A DNA stretch of 64,000 nucleotides from Paenibacillus oralis. Its GTDB lineage: Bacteria; Bacillota; Bacilli; Paenibacillales; Paenibacillaceae. The notes beneath the pieces were generated by a model. The model was given only the letters and a program-made list of their open reading frames with translations, ran no database searches and had not been told where the DNA came from. The stretch is from assembly GCF_003863965.1 (NCBI RefSeq), contig NZ_RRCN01000001.1:3244304-3308303 (forward strand). The letters are read 5' to 3'. The translations under genes and the position numbers were made by a program. Shown here piece by piece: positions 1 to 9,197 of this stretch (position 1 is the first letter of the stretch; each line of letters opens with the position of its first letter).

Positions 1-536
1 AACAGGAACTGCGAAACGCCTGCGCCAGTCTCGGCATCCGCGATTTGCGGTTTTTGGACATTCGCGATAAAACGGTTGAGTTTATCGACGAGGAGCTGTT
101 GATCGGCCGCATCGCCGGATTGATGGAGGAGATCGAGCCGGACGTCGTGCTCACATTTCATGAGCGGCTTGGCGGCCATCCCGACCACTGCGCCATCGGC
201 AAGGCGACAACGGCGGCCTTCCGGCGGCTCGGTGAGCGGGGAGCGTTATATTTCATTTCTTTCGGCGACGCCATGGAGCGGCCGGAGGTTTTTGGCTACA
301 CCCGCAGCGATATCGTAAAAATCGACGTGCAAAACCATCTGCCGGCCAAGCTGGCCGCGTTCCGGGACCATCGCTGCCAGTCCGAAATCGAGGCTTGGGT
401 TTGGCAACCGGACAAAGAGGCGCTTAAGCGGTTGGGGCGATATGAATATTTCATCAGAGGGAACCGTCAGGGGGCGTCCGGGAGTGCCGGAAGTGCAGCG
501 GAAGCGGCAAAGCCGGGCGATTTGTTCGTTTACTGA
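1..536 (+). CDS. bshB2: Bacillithiol biosynthesis deacetylase (PIG-L family), 3' part
   Basis: The reading frame is open from base 3 and continues off the left edge, so the N-terminus with the HPDD metal motif is missing. The visible part has the second PIG-L signature, a His-Pro-Asp-His stretch followed by a helix (GHPDHCAIGKA, around bases 165-200), which supplies a zinc ligand in this fold. PIG-L enzymes remove an acetyl group from N-acetylglucosaminyl conjugates. The BshB2 branch of Bacillales makes glucosaminyl-malate for bacillithiol. The C-terminus ends in a short Ala/Gly/Ser-rich tail. The family is clear; the BshB2 assignment over another PIG-L paralogue is inferred from similarity. 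Confidence 0.75.
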   Translation, partial: QELRNACASLGIRDLRFLDIRDKTVEFIDEELLIGRIAGLMEEIEPDVVLTFHERLGGHPDHCAIGKATTAAFRRLGERGALYFISFGDAMERPEVFGYTRSDIVKIDVQNHLPAKLAAFRDHRCQSEIEAWVWQPDKEALKRLGRYEYFIRGNRQGASGSAGSAAEAAKPGDLFVY

Positions 537-549
537 TAAGGCGATAAAC

Positions 550-765
550 ATAAGGGAAAAAAATGGCGTTATTCCAGCAATATCCGTCCCTTTGAGAGAA
601 ATAGAGGAAAATTATGTCGCTATTTTCTCGAATCGCCAGGAAATGCCCGCGTTCTGGGCGATTTATAGGAAAATAAGGACAAAAAATGCCGCTAATGGGG
701 ATGAACCTGCCTCGCTCCGGATAATAAGTACATAAAGTACCGCTATTTTGAAGGCTCGGCCGACG
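550..765 (+). repeat. Four-motif intergenic element, family A, copy 1
   Basis: This lies in the 485-base gap between bshB2 and the convergent chemotaxis gene. Four copies of a motif like ATAAGG-N10-CGCTATT lie in one orientation. Their conserved CG tail positions are about 567, 618, 690 and 741, giving spacing 51/72/51. An inverted copy with identical spacing sits at 2089-2290 on the other side of the chemotaxis gene. Nothing gene-like is seen in the rest of the gap (766-1021). Confidence 0.8.
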
Positions 766-1021
766 GTTCTCCGTTCCAGCAACTGGCTGTCAAAGCGCAG
801 CTTTCCAGGTTGATCCAACTGCCAAGTCGAGCTGGCGAAGACGCGCAGATCGGCGATCATTTCGAGTTCTCACTCAGGGATTATCGTCCGAAAAGGAAGG
901 AGCGGGGCCATCATAAGTCATCTACATGACCTATGATGGTCCCGCTTTCGTTTCGGCTGAAATGTCTTCTGTATGAGGAAAACGATCAACGGTTGGACAA
1001 ATTTTTACGGTTCCCGAAAAA

Positions 1022-1843
1022 CTACCTCGTGAACGACTGGATAAACACGGCCATTTCCTTGCTGGCCTGGTTAAGACGGTCGATGACCTCGCTGAAATCA
1101 TTGACAAGCTCGGCCTGAACATTGGAGGAGGCGGCAATCGATTGAATTTCCCTTTCCATCTGCTCGATGGAGCGCTGTACGGTGACCAGTGATTTTTCGA
1201 TGTTCTGCGTCGCCTCTTTAGAGTGAACGGACAGCTTGCGGACTTCGTTCGCCACCACTCCGAAGCCGGCTCCGAGCTCGCCCACGCGAGCGGCCTCGAT
1301 GGCGGCGTTTAGGCCCAGCAGATTCGTTTGGTCGGAGATTTCGCGGATAAGACCGGCCACTTTGCCGACTTGCTCCGAATCCTCTACCGTCTTGCGGGTG
1401 TTCTCGAGAATTTGCTCGGTCGTCGCGGACAGTTCCTCCGAATGGGCCGCCACGTTTTGAACCATATCGACCAAATGGCCGGTGATCCCGTTCACTTCCT
1501 CCATCAACGCTTCAAGCTTTTGTTCGTTTTCCAGCGTGTACGCGATGGCAAACGCCCCGACGACTTCCTGATCCTGGCCGTAAATGGGCACCCCCGCCGA
1601 AATGACCGGATTACCGTAAATTTCGGCCGGAAGCCGGTTGATCGTTCTTTGTCCGGCCAAGGCATTCATTAGGGTCGGATCTTCAGGAGGGACCGGACTG
1701 CCTTTGACCAAACCGAAATCCAGCGTCCGGCTGGGAGCGTAATAATGAAAATTCTCCCGATCCGTAATACCGATCATAATATCTTGGGAATGAATTTGCT
1801 TGAAATAAGGTGCGGCTTGTACCAGTGCGGCAATAATATCCAT
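1022..1843 (-). CDS. Soluble methyl-accepting chemotaxis transducer
   Basis: A 273-residue signalling protein with no membrane segment. The N-terminal half (about residues 1-110) looks like a small cytoplasmic sensor domain. The C-terminal half is an MCP signalling coiled coil with the conserved hairpin tip that contacts CheA/CheW (a [19 protein letters not shown] stretch). It is much shorter than canonical transmembrane MCPs and lacks a HAMP domain, so it presumably senses an internal signal. I chose the internal ATG at 1843 because GGGGAGG lies upstream of it; an in-frame start 17 codons earlier has no ribosome site. The gene stands alone between two inverted copies of a family A repeat. 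Confidence 0.85.
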   Translation of the reverse strand: MDIIAALVQAAPYFKQIHSQDIMIGITDRENFHYYAPSRTLDFGLVKGSPVPPEDPTLMNALAGQRTINRLPAEIYGNPVISAGVPIYGQDQEVVGAFAIAYTLENEQKLEALMEEVNGITGHLVDMVQNVAAHSEELSATTEQILENTRKTVEDSEQVGKVAGLIREISDQTNLLGLNAAIEAARVGELGAGFGVVANEVRKLSVHSKEATQNIEKSLVTVQRSIEQMEREIQSIAASSNVQAELVNDFSEVIDRLNQASKEMAVFIQSFTR

Positions 1844-2088
1844 GTCTGTTCTTGTCCTCCCCTGATATAGATGCGTATAAGAAAATATCGGCATTTGATG
1901 ATTATTTTTAAAATAATAGAATTTAAAATTTTATGATAATAGAATCGTAGGTGCCGATGTATATAAACCGTGCGGAAAGCCTGGAATTTACGCTATAGCA
2001 GCGAGTTCCGGGCTTTTTTTGGGGCTCAACCTAGAAATCGGCGCTTGGCAGGCGGCGGCTGGAACGACGAAGAACCGTCGGCCTTCAA

Positions 2089-2290
2089 AATAGCGGAACT
2101 TAATGTTCTTATTTTCCGAAGCCAAGCATGTTTATCCCCATTAGCGGATTTTTTTGTCCTTATTTTCCTATGAAGGGTTCAGAATGCGGGCATTTCCTTG
2201 TGATTCGAGAAAATAGCGACATATATTGCCTCTATTTCTCGCAGATGAACGGGTATCGCCGGAATAGCGACATTTTTTGCCCTTATGTTT
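2089..2290 (-). repeat. Four-motif intergenic element, family A, copy 2 (inverted relative to copy 1)
   Basis: AATAGCG motif ends begin at 2089, 2140, 2212 and 2263 (spacing 51/72/51). The element is nearly the reverse complement of 550-765 over about 215 bases. It fills most of the 584-base gap between the divergently transcribed chemotaxis gene and the protease gene. The remaining AT-rich stretch to 2427 probably holds the protease promoter. Confidence 0.8.
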
Positions 2291-2427
2291 TTCGCTGGGC
2301 TTTTATTGCAAATGACTTTTCTTTTCCTGAAATAAAATGGGAATTTATTGTAACTTGCAAAATAAATATTATATGTCAACTTGTTTCGGCTTCTAGAAAA
2401 CTACATATGGAGAGGGAGAGTGAGAGT

Positions 2428-5400
2428 TTGAGCAGGAGAGTTGTCGCAGGGCTATTAAGCTTCCTGCTGGCGTTTTCGCTGCTGCTGCCGATGGCGGGGG
2501 CTGAAGGAAACGTCCGGCAGGGGACGGAAGGGGGGAGGAGCGCCGCTTCCAAGCTGAATCCCGCCGACCCCGCAGCGCTTGATGCGATCAAGGCAAAGGA
2601 TTTTCGGCTGCAGAGCAAGAAAGAGCCGGCGAATGCGAAGTCGGCAAAAACGCCTTTGGCCAGCGAAGGATTGCAGTTGGAGCGGCAGGAGGCCTCCGCG
2701 GCTTCCGCGGCGGAACCGCAAAACTTTGTGCCTCTATCGGATGGCGCGGAGCGAATTACCGTCATCGTAGAATTGCGGGAGGCTCCGGTCAAAGTGTTCG
2801 AAGCGGCTGGGAGCAAGCTGCGCAGCAGCAAGTCGTTGTTCGCGCATAAGCAAACGGTAAATTTGGAGCAGCAGACGTTCAAAAAGCAAGCGATCAGCAA
2901 ATTGAATGCCAAATTCAACCGCTCTTATTCGGAGATTTTTAACGGTTTTTCTTTAACGATTCCTGCCAATCAGGTGGAAAATCTGCTCGAACTTCCCGGG
3001 GTCAAAGCGGTGTACCCGAACAACGAGGTGTACGCCACCGCCGAAGAAGAGGCCCCGTCCGCTCCTTTGGGCAGCGTTCCGTTTATTGGCAGCGAGGCTT
3101 TTTGGGATCAAGGGATTAAAGGCCAAGGGATCAAGGTTGGGGTCATCGACACCGGCGTGGCCAAGGATCATCCCGATCTGGCGGCCGCTGTTCCGGACGG
3201 CGATTGGGGATACGATTTCGTAAACGAGGATAACGAGCCGTACGAAACGACCAAGGAAGATTACGAGAATGCGCGGGAAAAAGATCCGACGCTTCCGGAG
3301 GTCAACGAGGACGGCAGGCCGTATTGGACCTCGCACGGCACCCATGTGTCCGGGATTGTGGCCGGGCGCGGCGCAGGCGCGGCTAACCAAGCGGGGATCA
3401 AAGGCGTCGCGCCGGAAGCGGAAATCCATGCGTACAAGGTGCTGGGTCCGTATGGCAGCGGTTCGACGGAGAATGTGATCGCCGGGATCGAGCGAGCGGT
3501 GAAGGATGGGATGGACGTCATCAACCTGTCGCTGGGCTCGGATTCCAACAACGAGCAGTCGGCGGATTCCGTGGCCGTCAACAATGCGATGAAGGCGGGC
3601 GTTATCGCGGCCGTATCCAGCGGCAACTCCGGTCCCGAAGAGGCCACGGTAGGGGATCCGGGCAGCGCGGAATTGGCGATCACGGTCGGCGCTTCCAAAC
3701 CTCCGCTTGATACGCCGGTGATGGAAATTGCGGAGCTGGAAGGCGAAGCGTTTTATATGGACACGTTTGATAAATCGGCGGGCCTGGAAAACCTGACCGA
3801 ATCCTATCCGCTCGTTGATACCGGGTTAGGCACACCAGCCGATTTCGAGGGCAAGGATTTAAGCGGGAAAATCGCTTTTATTAAGCGCGGAGAAATTTCT
3901 TTTGCGGAAAAAGTGTTAAACGCTCAAGCCTCCGGAGCCCTTGCCGCGATTATCTACAACAATCTCCCGGAAGCGTTGGAAAGCGGCACCCTGGGTGACG
4001 CCGACGTGACGATCCCGGTATACGCGTTGTCCGGGGTGGACGGAGAGCGGATCAAGGCTGCGCTTGATCAGCAGGAGCTTACGGCGGAGTTTGGCTCAAC
4101 GGTCGAACAGGACATTATGGCCGCTTTTAGCTCGCGTGGTCCGTCCAAACCTTCCTATGACATCAAGCCGGATATTTCCGCACCGGGCGTTAGCATCCGT
4201 TCCAGCGTGCCGGGTTATGAAGGCTGGTATGAAGCGCAAAACGGCACAAGCATGGCCGCCCCGCATATCGCGGGAGCCGCGGCGCTGCTTAAGCAACATT
4301 ACCCCGAGCTTGGAGCTTACGAAATCAAAGCGCTGCTGATGAATAATGCGCTTAAGTTGTCCGACCGCAGCGGCAACCGCTACTCGCATATGGATCAGGG
4401 GGCCGGGCGCGTCGCCCTGGACCGGGTTGTCGAAGCGAAGGCGGTGGCGCTGGCCGAAGACGTGACCGATTCCGTCGATGGCAACGAGCCTACGCCGTAC
4501 TATACGGGCAGTCTTTCGTTCGGTTATGTCGGCTACGGTTCATCGGCGCAGCGTGAGGTCATCGTTAAAGATATCGCCGGGGAAGCGTCGGACTATTCTA
4601 TTGAATCAAATTGGTATGGCGGCGATTCTCCCGTAGCTTTGACTTTGTCCGAAACCGGGGCCGCGGTTGCGGCGGGCGGGGAAACATCGTTTACCGTAAC
4701 GGTGGAAGTGCCGGAAGAAGCCGTTAGTCAGCGTTATGAAGGCGAACTGATCCTGACGGAATCTTCGAGCGGTCACGTCATCCATATCCCGGTTTCCGTT
4801 TACGCCGGCGAAGTTCCGCAGGTGGATGTCGTTACGGAACTCGCATTAACTCCGAATCCGTTCTCGCCGAACGGGGACGGCCAGTTCGATACAACGGACA
4901 TCACGTTTATGGTCAATGAATATACCGAGTATTTTTCCCTGGATGTTTTCACCTTGGACGGCACTTGGCTTGGTTCGTTGATTGAAGTTGAAGACGGCGT
5001 TTCCTCGGGCAGCTATGCGCTTCGCGGTTGGGACGGATCGGAACTTCCGGATGACGGTTATCTGTTGGTGCCTTGGGCCGGCACCAGCTTGGCGGATGCC
5101 GTGCCTTTGGAGAATCAGCTCGCGGTGTTCATCGTTGATAGGGAGGCCCCGGGATCGCAGTTAAGCGACCCTGCTATTAAGGTGGATACGGCCAGCCTTC
5201 AAGGAGTGATCTCCGGCCAGGTGGCGGAAGATCTGCTGATCGATTTGCTGGTCTCCGAGGCCGGGGTGGCTGTAGGCGATGTGATAGGTGTGGCCGCTTT
5301 GTTTGACGGCAACGGGGACGGCGAGTGGGAACAGATGGATGGAACCGTTGACGGCACGGGCCATTTCACCATTGAGGTCCCGATTACGCCAGGAAATAAT

Positions 5401-7260
5401 ACGTTTGAAGTTTACGTATACGACTTGGCGGGTAACGGGTTGGTAACTCCAGCCCACGTGGTTAATTATAAGCTTTCGGGTTACGTCACTCCTTTTGTGG
5501 AACCTTCCCGGGTACAGCAGGATAAGCCGTTTAAGCTGGATGTGCTGTTTTCGGTTACGGAGGCTGTATACGCCGCCAAATTCGATTTGCTGTACAGCAG
5601 TGAATTGGAACAGGTCAGCGTTGCGCCAAGCCCTGAGCTTAGCGCCCGCCAGGCCGAGCAAAACCCGGATCGTCCGCTGACAGTGTCGAAGGCGGTGTAT
5701 GAACAGGATAACGGTCAAACCCGATTTGAATTTATGGAGCGCTTGAATGACGCACAAGGGTATGCCGGTGATGGTTCTTTGGCTACCTTTACGTTTCAGG
5801 GGGCTCCCGCCGGGCAATATACTTTCCAGGTAGCTAACCTGGCATTGTACGACCAGGATGGGAACGAAATTCCAGTGGGGTTGGGCTCCAATACTCAAGT
5901 GACGGTTGAAGAGCAGGCCGAACTGCAAGTAACGCCGCAAAGCTTGTCTCTAAAAAACGGGGAGACCGGCCAACTGGCCGTCAATTATAAGGACACCGGC
6001 GGGACGGTCACGGACGTGACTTATGCGGTTTATTACGCGCCGGAGGATCCGCAAATCGTAACCGTGTCGAAAGGGACAGTGACCGCGCATAAAGCCGGCA
6101 AAACCAACATCGGCATTACCTATGAAGGTTTGACGGCGACCGTAGGCGTTACTGTTACGGAAGTTTCTTCGGGTACGGGCGGCAGCGGCGGAAAGAAAAG
6201 CAGCGGAAAAATAACGCAAAAGCAGCAAGAACAGCAAAAACAAACAACTCCCAGCGAGGCGGTAAAAGAAGCGATCAAAGTGGATGAGCCGACGGTTATT
6301 ACTTTGCCGAACGGCTTTACGCTCACGATTCCTGCCGGGGCCATCCCGGCTTCGGAGGCGGCTTTTGTGCAGGTGACACCCGCTTCCGAATCCGACACGA
6401 ACACGTTGATCGAGGGGCTGAAGCTTGGCTCGGAGCTGAAACCGCTTGGGGTTTATTACGATTTAGCCATTTTGGATAAAGACGGAAAGCTGATTGAGAA
6501 CGTGGTTTTCCGCCAGCCAGCCAAGGCTTCGGTTCCTTTAAGCGCTCTGAACGCGGGAAGCGTAAACGGGGAAAAGATCAGCCTGTTCAAACTCGGTAGC
6601 CAAGGCGTACTTGAACAGCACGCGGGGCTGCTTGTTAACGATAAAGTGGCGGCTCATTTGAGCGGCTCCAGCCGTTACATGTTCATAGCCAAAGAAATTT
6701 CGTTCGCTGACGTAACCGAGGCGGGTTATCCGTGGGCGGTGAACGAAATTGAAGTTTTGGCGGCCCAAAACATCGTAACCGGGATGAGCGCAAACGTATT
6801 TGCCCCGGCCTCGAAAGTCACCCGCGCCGAATTCGTCTCACTGCTGGTTCGGGCGCTGGAGCTGGAAGCGAATGAGGACGCGGCCGGAAAAGTTCAATTC
6901 AGCGACGTTCCAGCCGGCAGTTGGTTCGCGGAGACGGCTGGCATAGCGGCTGCCAAAGGCTTTGTTACCGGCTATGAAGACGGCACCTTTGGGCCAAACC
7001 GGCAGATTACCCGCGCCGAAATGGCTGTCATTTTGTCCAAGGCGCTATCTTACCTGGGGACGGCAGAACAGGCATCGGCACCTTCCGGCTTCACCGATCA
7101 GGCGCAAATTCCGGGCTGGGCCAAGGAAGCGGTTGGCCTTGTCGCCAAGCTTGGCGTGATGAAGGGCAAATCGGCCGGCAAGTTTGACGCGCAGCAAGGG
7201 GCCACCCGCGCTGAAGCGGCGGTCGTGATCTACCGCATTTTCACTCAGTATTTGAAGTGA
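2428..7260 (+). CDS. S-layer-anchored multidomain subtilisin-like serine protease
   Basis: A 1610-residue secreted protease. In order: signal peptide (about 1-30), I9-type propeptide (about 108-205), S8 catalytic domain with the triad Asp241 (VIDTG), His303 (HGTH) and Ser608 (GTSMAAPH), and a PA insert (about 418-565). These are followed by Fn3-like sequence, a region with PNPFSPNGDG typical of FlgD/CHU_C-like repeats, a cohesin-like beta-sandwich (about 1017-1158), a BIG2-like domain (about 1165-1245), a Ser/Gly/Gln-rich linker, and three SLH repeats (about 1425-1610) that should bind pyruvylated wall polymer. I chose TTG 2428 because GGGAGAG ends 7 bases upstream; ATG 2407 has no ribosome site. 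The protein probably processes wall-surface proteins or extracellular substrates. Confidence 0.9.
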   Translation: MSRRVVAGLLSFLLAFSLLLPMAGAEGNVRQGTEGGRSAASKLNPADPAALDAIKAKDFRLQSKKEPANAKSAKTPLASEGLQLERQEASAASAAEPQNFVPLSDGAERITVIVELREAPVKVFEAAGSKLRSSKSLFAHKQTVNLEQQTFKKQAISKLNAKFNRSYSEIFNGFSLTIPANQVENLLELPGVKAVYPNNEVYATAEEEAPSAPLGSVPFIGSEAFWDQGIKGQGIKVGVIDTGVAKDHPDLAAAVPDGDWGYDFVNEDNEPYETTKEDYENAREKDPTLPEVNEDGRPYWTSHGTHVSGIVAGRGAGAANQAGIKGVAPEAEIHAYKVLGPYGSGSTENVIAGIERAVKDGMDVINLSLGSDSNNEQSADSVAVNNAMKAGVIAAVSSGNSGPEEATVGDPGSAELAITVGASKPPLDTPVMEIAELEGEAFYMDTFDKSAGLENLTESYPLVDTGLGTPADFEGKDLSGKIAFIKRGEISFAEKVLNAQASGALAAIIYNNLPEALESGTLGDADVTIPVYALSGVDGERIKAALDQQELTAEFGSTVEQDIMAAFSSRGPSKPSYDIKPDISAPGVSIRSSVPGYEGWYEAQNGTSMAAPHIAGAAALLKQHYPELGAYEIKALLMNNALKLSDRSGNRYSHMDQGAGRVALDRVVEAKAVALAEDVTDSVDGNEPTPYYTGSLSFGYVGYGSSAQREVIVKDIAGEASDYSIESNWYGGDSPVALTLSETGAAVAAGGETSFTVTVEVPEEAVSQRYEGELILTESSSGHVIHIPVSVYAGEVPQVDVVTELALTPNPFSPNGDGQFDTTDITFMVNEYTEYFSLDVFTLDGTWLGSLIEVEDGVSSGSYALRGWDGSELPDDGYLLVPWAGTSLADAVPLENQLAVFIVDREAPGSQLSDPAIKVDTASLQGVISGQVAEDLLIDLLVSEAGVAVGDVIGVAALFDGNGDGEWEQMDGTVDGTGHFTIEVPITPGNNTFEVYVYDLAGNGLVTPAHVVNYKLSGYVTPFVEPSRVQQDKPFKLDVLFSVTEAVYAAKFDLLYSSELEQVSVAPSPELSARQAEQNPDRPLTVSKAVYEQDNGQTRFEFMERLNDAQGYAGDGSLATFTFQGAPAGQYTFQVANLALYDQDGNEIPVGLGSNTQVTVEEQAELQVTPQSLSLKNGETGQLAVNYKDTGGTVTDVTYAVYYAPEDPQIVTVSKGTVTAHKAGKTNIGITYEGLTATVGVTVTEVSSGTGGSGGKKSSGKITQKQQEQQKQTTPSEAVKEAIKVDEPTVITLPNGFTLTIPAGAIPASEAAFVQVTPASESDTNTLIEGLKLGSELKPLGVYYDLAILDKDGKLIENVVFRQPAKASVPLSALNAGSVNGEKISLFKLGSQGVLEQHAGLLVNDKVAAHLSGSSRYMFIAKEISFADVTEAGYPWAVNEIEVLAAQNIVTGMSANVFAPASKVTRAEFVSLLVRALELEANEDAAGKVQFSDVPAGSWFAETAGIAAAKGFVTGYEDGTFGPNRQITRAEMAVILSKALSYLGTAEQASAPSGFTDQAQIPGWAKEAVGLVAKLGVMKGKSAGKFDAQQGATRAEAAVVIYRIFTQYLK

Positions 7261-7288
7261 AATTTCAGATTGCGCAAGTTTTCAAGAA

Positions 7289-7329
7289 CACAGCCGCCGG
7301 ATGGTTTGTGCCGGCGGCTGTGATTTTTT
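7289..7329 (+). terminator. Rho-independent terminator of the protease gene
   Basis: A 12-base stem (CACAGCCGCCGG / CCGGCGGCTGTG) is followed by ATTTTTT, 28 bases after the stop codon. Confidence 0.9.
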
Positions 7330-7406
7330 CACGGCGCTAACGGACCGAAATGATCTTATTCCACCTTGGCCGCTCATATACATGCCTTAGAAGGAGCGTG
7401 AGCAGG

Positions 7407-7754
7407 TTGGATAAAAAAGTGAAGCGGTATTATCAATTAAAGCAGCAGCAAAAAGAGGCGGAGCTGGAAATGGCCGAACTGCGCAGCGAAATTTTGAAGC
7501 ATTGTCTCGAGCAGGGAGCTGCCGAGCTGGAAGTCGGGAACTACAGGGTGAAGACGATATTTCAGGAACGGAAGGAATACGACGACCAAAAGCTGTACGA
7601 AGCGCTCCCCGACCCTGAGGTATGGCGGTTGATTTCCAAGGCGGATGCGCAAAAGGTGGCGGGATTGATTAAGCTGAACGTGATTCCCGAGGAGCGGATC
7701 AAGGACACTTACGCGACGAAACGCATCACTTTGCTGCAGGTGGAGAAGAAGTGA
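7407..7754 (+). CDS. Small coiled-coil protein of unknown function
   Basis: A 115-residue, highly charged protein. Residues 1-35 are Lys/Glu/Gln-rich and should form a coiled coil. The rest is a compact alpha/beta stretch ending in Lys-rich sequence. There is no signal peptide or membrane segment. TTG 7407 is favoured by AAGGAG at 7391-7396; an ATG 57 bases upstream lacks a ribosome site. The overall look (N-terminal helix, short beta strands) recalls small phage-type accessory proteins, but I do not recognise the family. A terminator precedes it and one follows, so it is probably monocistronic. Confidence 0.65.
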   Translation: MDKKVKRYYQLKQQQKEAELEMAELRSEILKHCLEQGAAELEVGNYRVKTIFQERKEYDDQKLYEALPDPEVWRLISKADAQKVAGLIKLNVIPEERIKDTYATKRITLLQVEKK

Positions 7755-7808
7755 AAGGCATTAACATACGACGCGACCGCACACCGCCTGCTTAACATTC
7801 TGACATGG

Positions 7809-7841
7809 AAGCCTCGCTTGGCCCAAGCGGGGCTTTTTTTA
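7809..7841 (+). terminator. Rho-independent terminator after the 7407 gene
   Basis: AAGCCTCGCTTGG pairs with CCAAGCGGGGCTT, followed by a run of T. Confidence 0.85.
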
Positions 7842-7867
7842 ACATAATTCCGAGGGAGGAGAAGAGG

Positions 7868-8148
7868 AAGCTGGGAGCTAAGGGACACTAGAGCCGTTAT
7901 TTGCGAAAAAACGGAGGATTGTAAAATGTAACGGACACGGAAGACCTTATTTACCTCAAATCGTCCTGGAAGAACGGATTTAGAGCGAATAGGGTCGCCT
8001 GTGTCCGTTAGGCTGGGAAATACCCCGGAAATGGGCGGATAAGGTCGCTGGTGTCCGTTAGAGCAGCGTCCAAAGTTTAGGAAGAGCCTCCAATCGCTCC
8101 AAAGTAGAAGTTAGAGCCATTAAAGGACGCCGTTAGGCGTTTTTTATG
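7868..8148 (+). repeat. Four-motif intergenic element, family B, copy 1
   Basis: Two forward motifs of the form TAACGGACAC-N6-CGTTATTT start at 7879 and 7929. Two inverted copies start at 7988 and 8039. Spacing inside each pair is 50-51 bases. The element ends in a small hairpin with a T run (ACGCC-GTTA-GGCGTTTTTT, 8127-8145). It fills most of the 500-base gap before the next gene. A long direct copy lies at 60482-60730. Confidence 0.85.
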
Positions 8149-8257
8149 AAAACATCCCTTGTCCGCCAGGCAGCCGCAACGTTACAATGACACATAAAAA
8201 GCGACTTCCGCATGTTTGCGCTTCATGTGCGGGATTTCGTTTCAGGAGGGAAAACCA

Positions 8258-9106
8258 ATGATTCTGCTTGACGTCCGGGATTACAAGAAAGCCGAGGAGC
8301 CGCTGCGGGAAGTGGGGTTTAACACTTTATTTGCCGAATCCGTGATCCACGGGAAAACGCCGGGGCAAGTTTACGCCGACGATGACGTTAGCCCAAGCGT
8401 ATTTTATGTTGTCCACCCTTACGGGATGTCCTTGTTGTTCGGCGCTGTGGACAAGCCCGGCTTCAACCTGTGGCTGCAGCAATATTTACTGGACAAAGCC
8501 CAGGCGCGCAGCGGCCATGAATGGCTGCAGGCCTACCCGGCCGATTGGAACGAGCGGATTCGTCAAATGCTCGGCTCGGAGCTGGTGGCGAGGCGCGCGG
8601 AGTTACAGGAAGAAATCGATAGTACATCTCCTAAGGTAGCTGAATATACGCGGGTCAACTTTCGTTTTGACCGGGACAAATACCGGACTGCCGCGAATCC
8701 GGCAAACTTGGCGGGCTGTGAGATCGTCAGAACGACGAAGGAAATGTTCCTTACGGCTCCGGGGGCTGTTGTGCCGCGTTTTTTCTGGAAGGACGAAGCG
8801 GAGTTTGAGCGGACGGGGATCGGATTCAGCCTGATTTGCGAGGGGGAAATCGCCGCTACGGCGTTTTCCGCGTTCATCACCGAAAAAGAGCTGGAAATCG
8901 GCATAGAGACTGCTGAAAAATACCGCGGAAGAGGTTTTGCGGCCAGCGTATGCTCGGCGCTGATCGATTACTGCCTGCAGCAAGGTTTGGAGCCGGTCTG
9001 GTCCTGCCGCCGGGAAAATGAAGGCTCGTACAGGCTGGCCCAGAAGCTGGGATTCGTGCCTTCACTGATGATCCCTTATTATCGTTTGCCGGCCGGTGCC
9101 ATGTAG
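8258..9106 (+). CDS. GNAT-family N-acetyltransferase (ZmaR-like)
   Basis: A 282-residue protein. The C-terminal third carries a GNAT fold with an acetyl-CoA-binding loop (EKYRGRGFAASV) followed by a helix. The N-terminal part matches the longer GNAT_acetyltran type, to which the zwittermicin A self-resistance enzyme ZmaR belongs. It presumably acetylates a small molecule in the cytoplasm; the substrate cannot be read from sequence. ATG 8258 is chosen because GGAGGG lies 7-8 bases upstream; an earlier ATG-like start has no site. The next gene is also GNAT-containing, but its own promoter and operator lie between them. Confidence 0.8.
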   Translation: MILLDVRDYKKAEEPLREVGFNTLFAESVIHGKTPGQVYADDDVSPSVFYVVHPYGMSLLFGAVDKPGFNLWLQQYLLDKAQARSGHEWLQAYPADWNERIRQMLGSELVARRAELQEEIDSTSPKVAEYTRVNFRFDRDKYRTAANPANLAGCEIVRTTKEMFLTAPGAVVPRFFWKDEAEFERTGIGFSLICEGEIAATAFSAFITEKELEIGIETAEKYRGRGFAASVCSALIDYCLQQGLEPVWSCRRENEGSYRLAQKLGFVPSLMIPYYRLPAGAM

Positions 9107-9128
9107 TTGCTGATGATAAATGCAAATT

Positions 9129-9160
9129 AGTTGACTGAGTCAACTTGAATGCTTTATGAT
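9129..9160 (+). promoter_or_regulatory. Promoter with MarR-type operator upstream of the MarR-GNAT gene
   Basis: AGTTGACT-G-AGTCAACT (9129-9145) is a perfect 8+8 inverted repeat with a one-base centre. It contains the -35 hexamer TTGACT (9131-9136). A -10 TATGAT lies at 9155-9160 with 18-base spacing. A palindrome over the -35 fits autorepression by the MarR domain encoded just downstream. Confidence 0.75.
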
Positions 9161-9197
9161 GGGGTTACTAATCTATGGCTTTTGTAGGAGGTAACCC

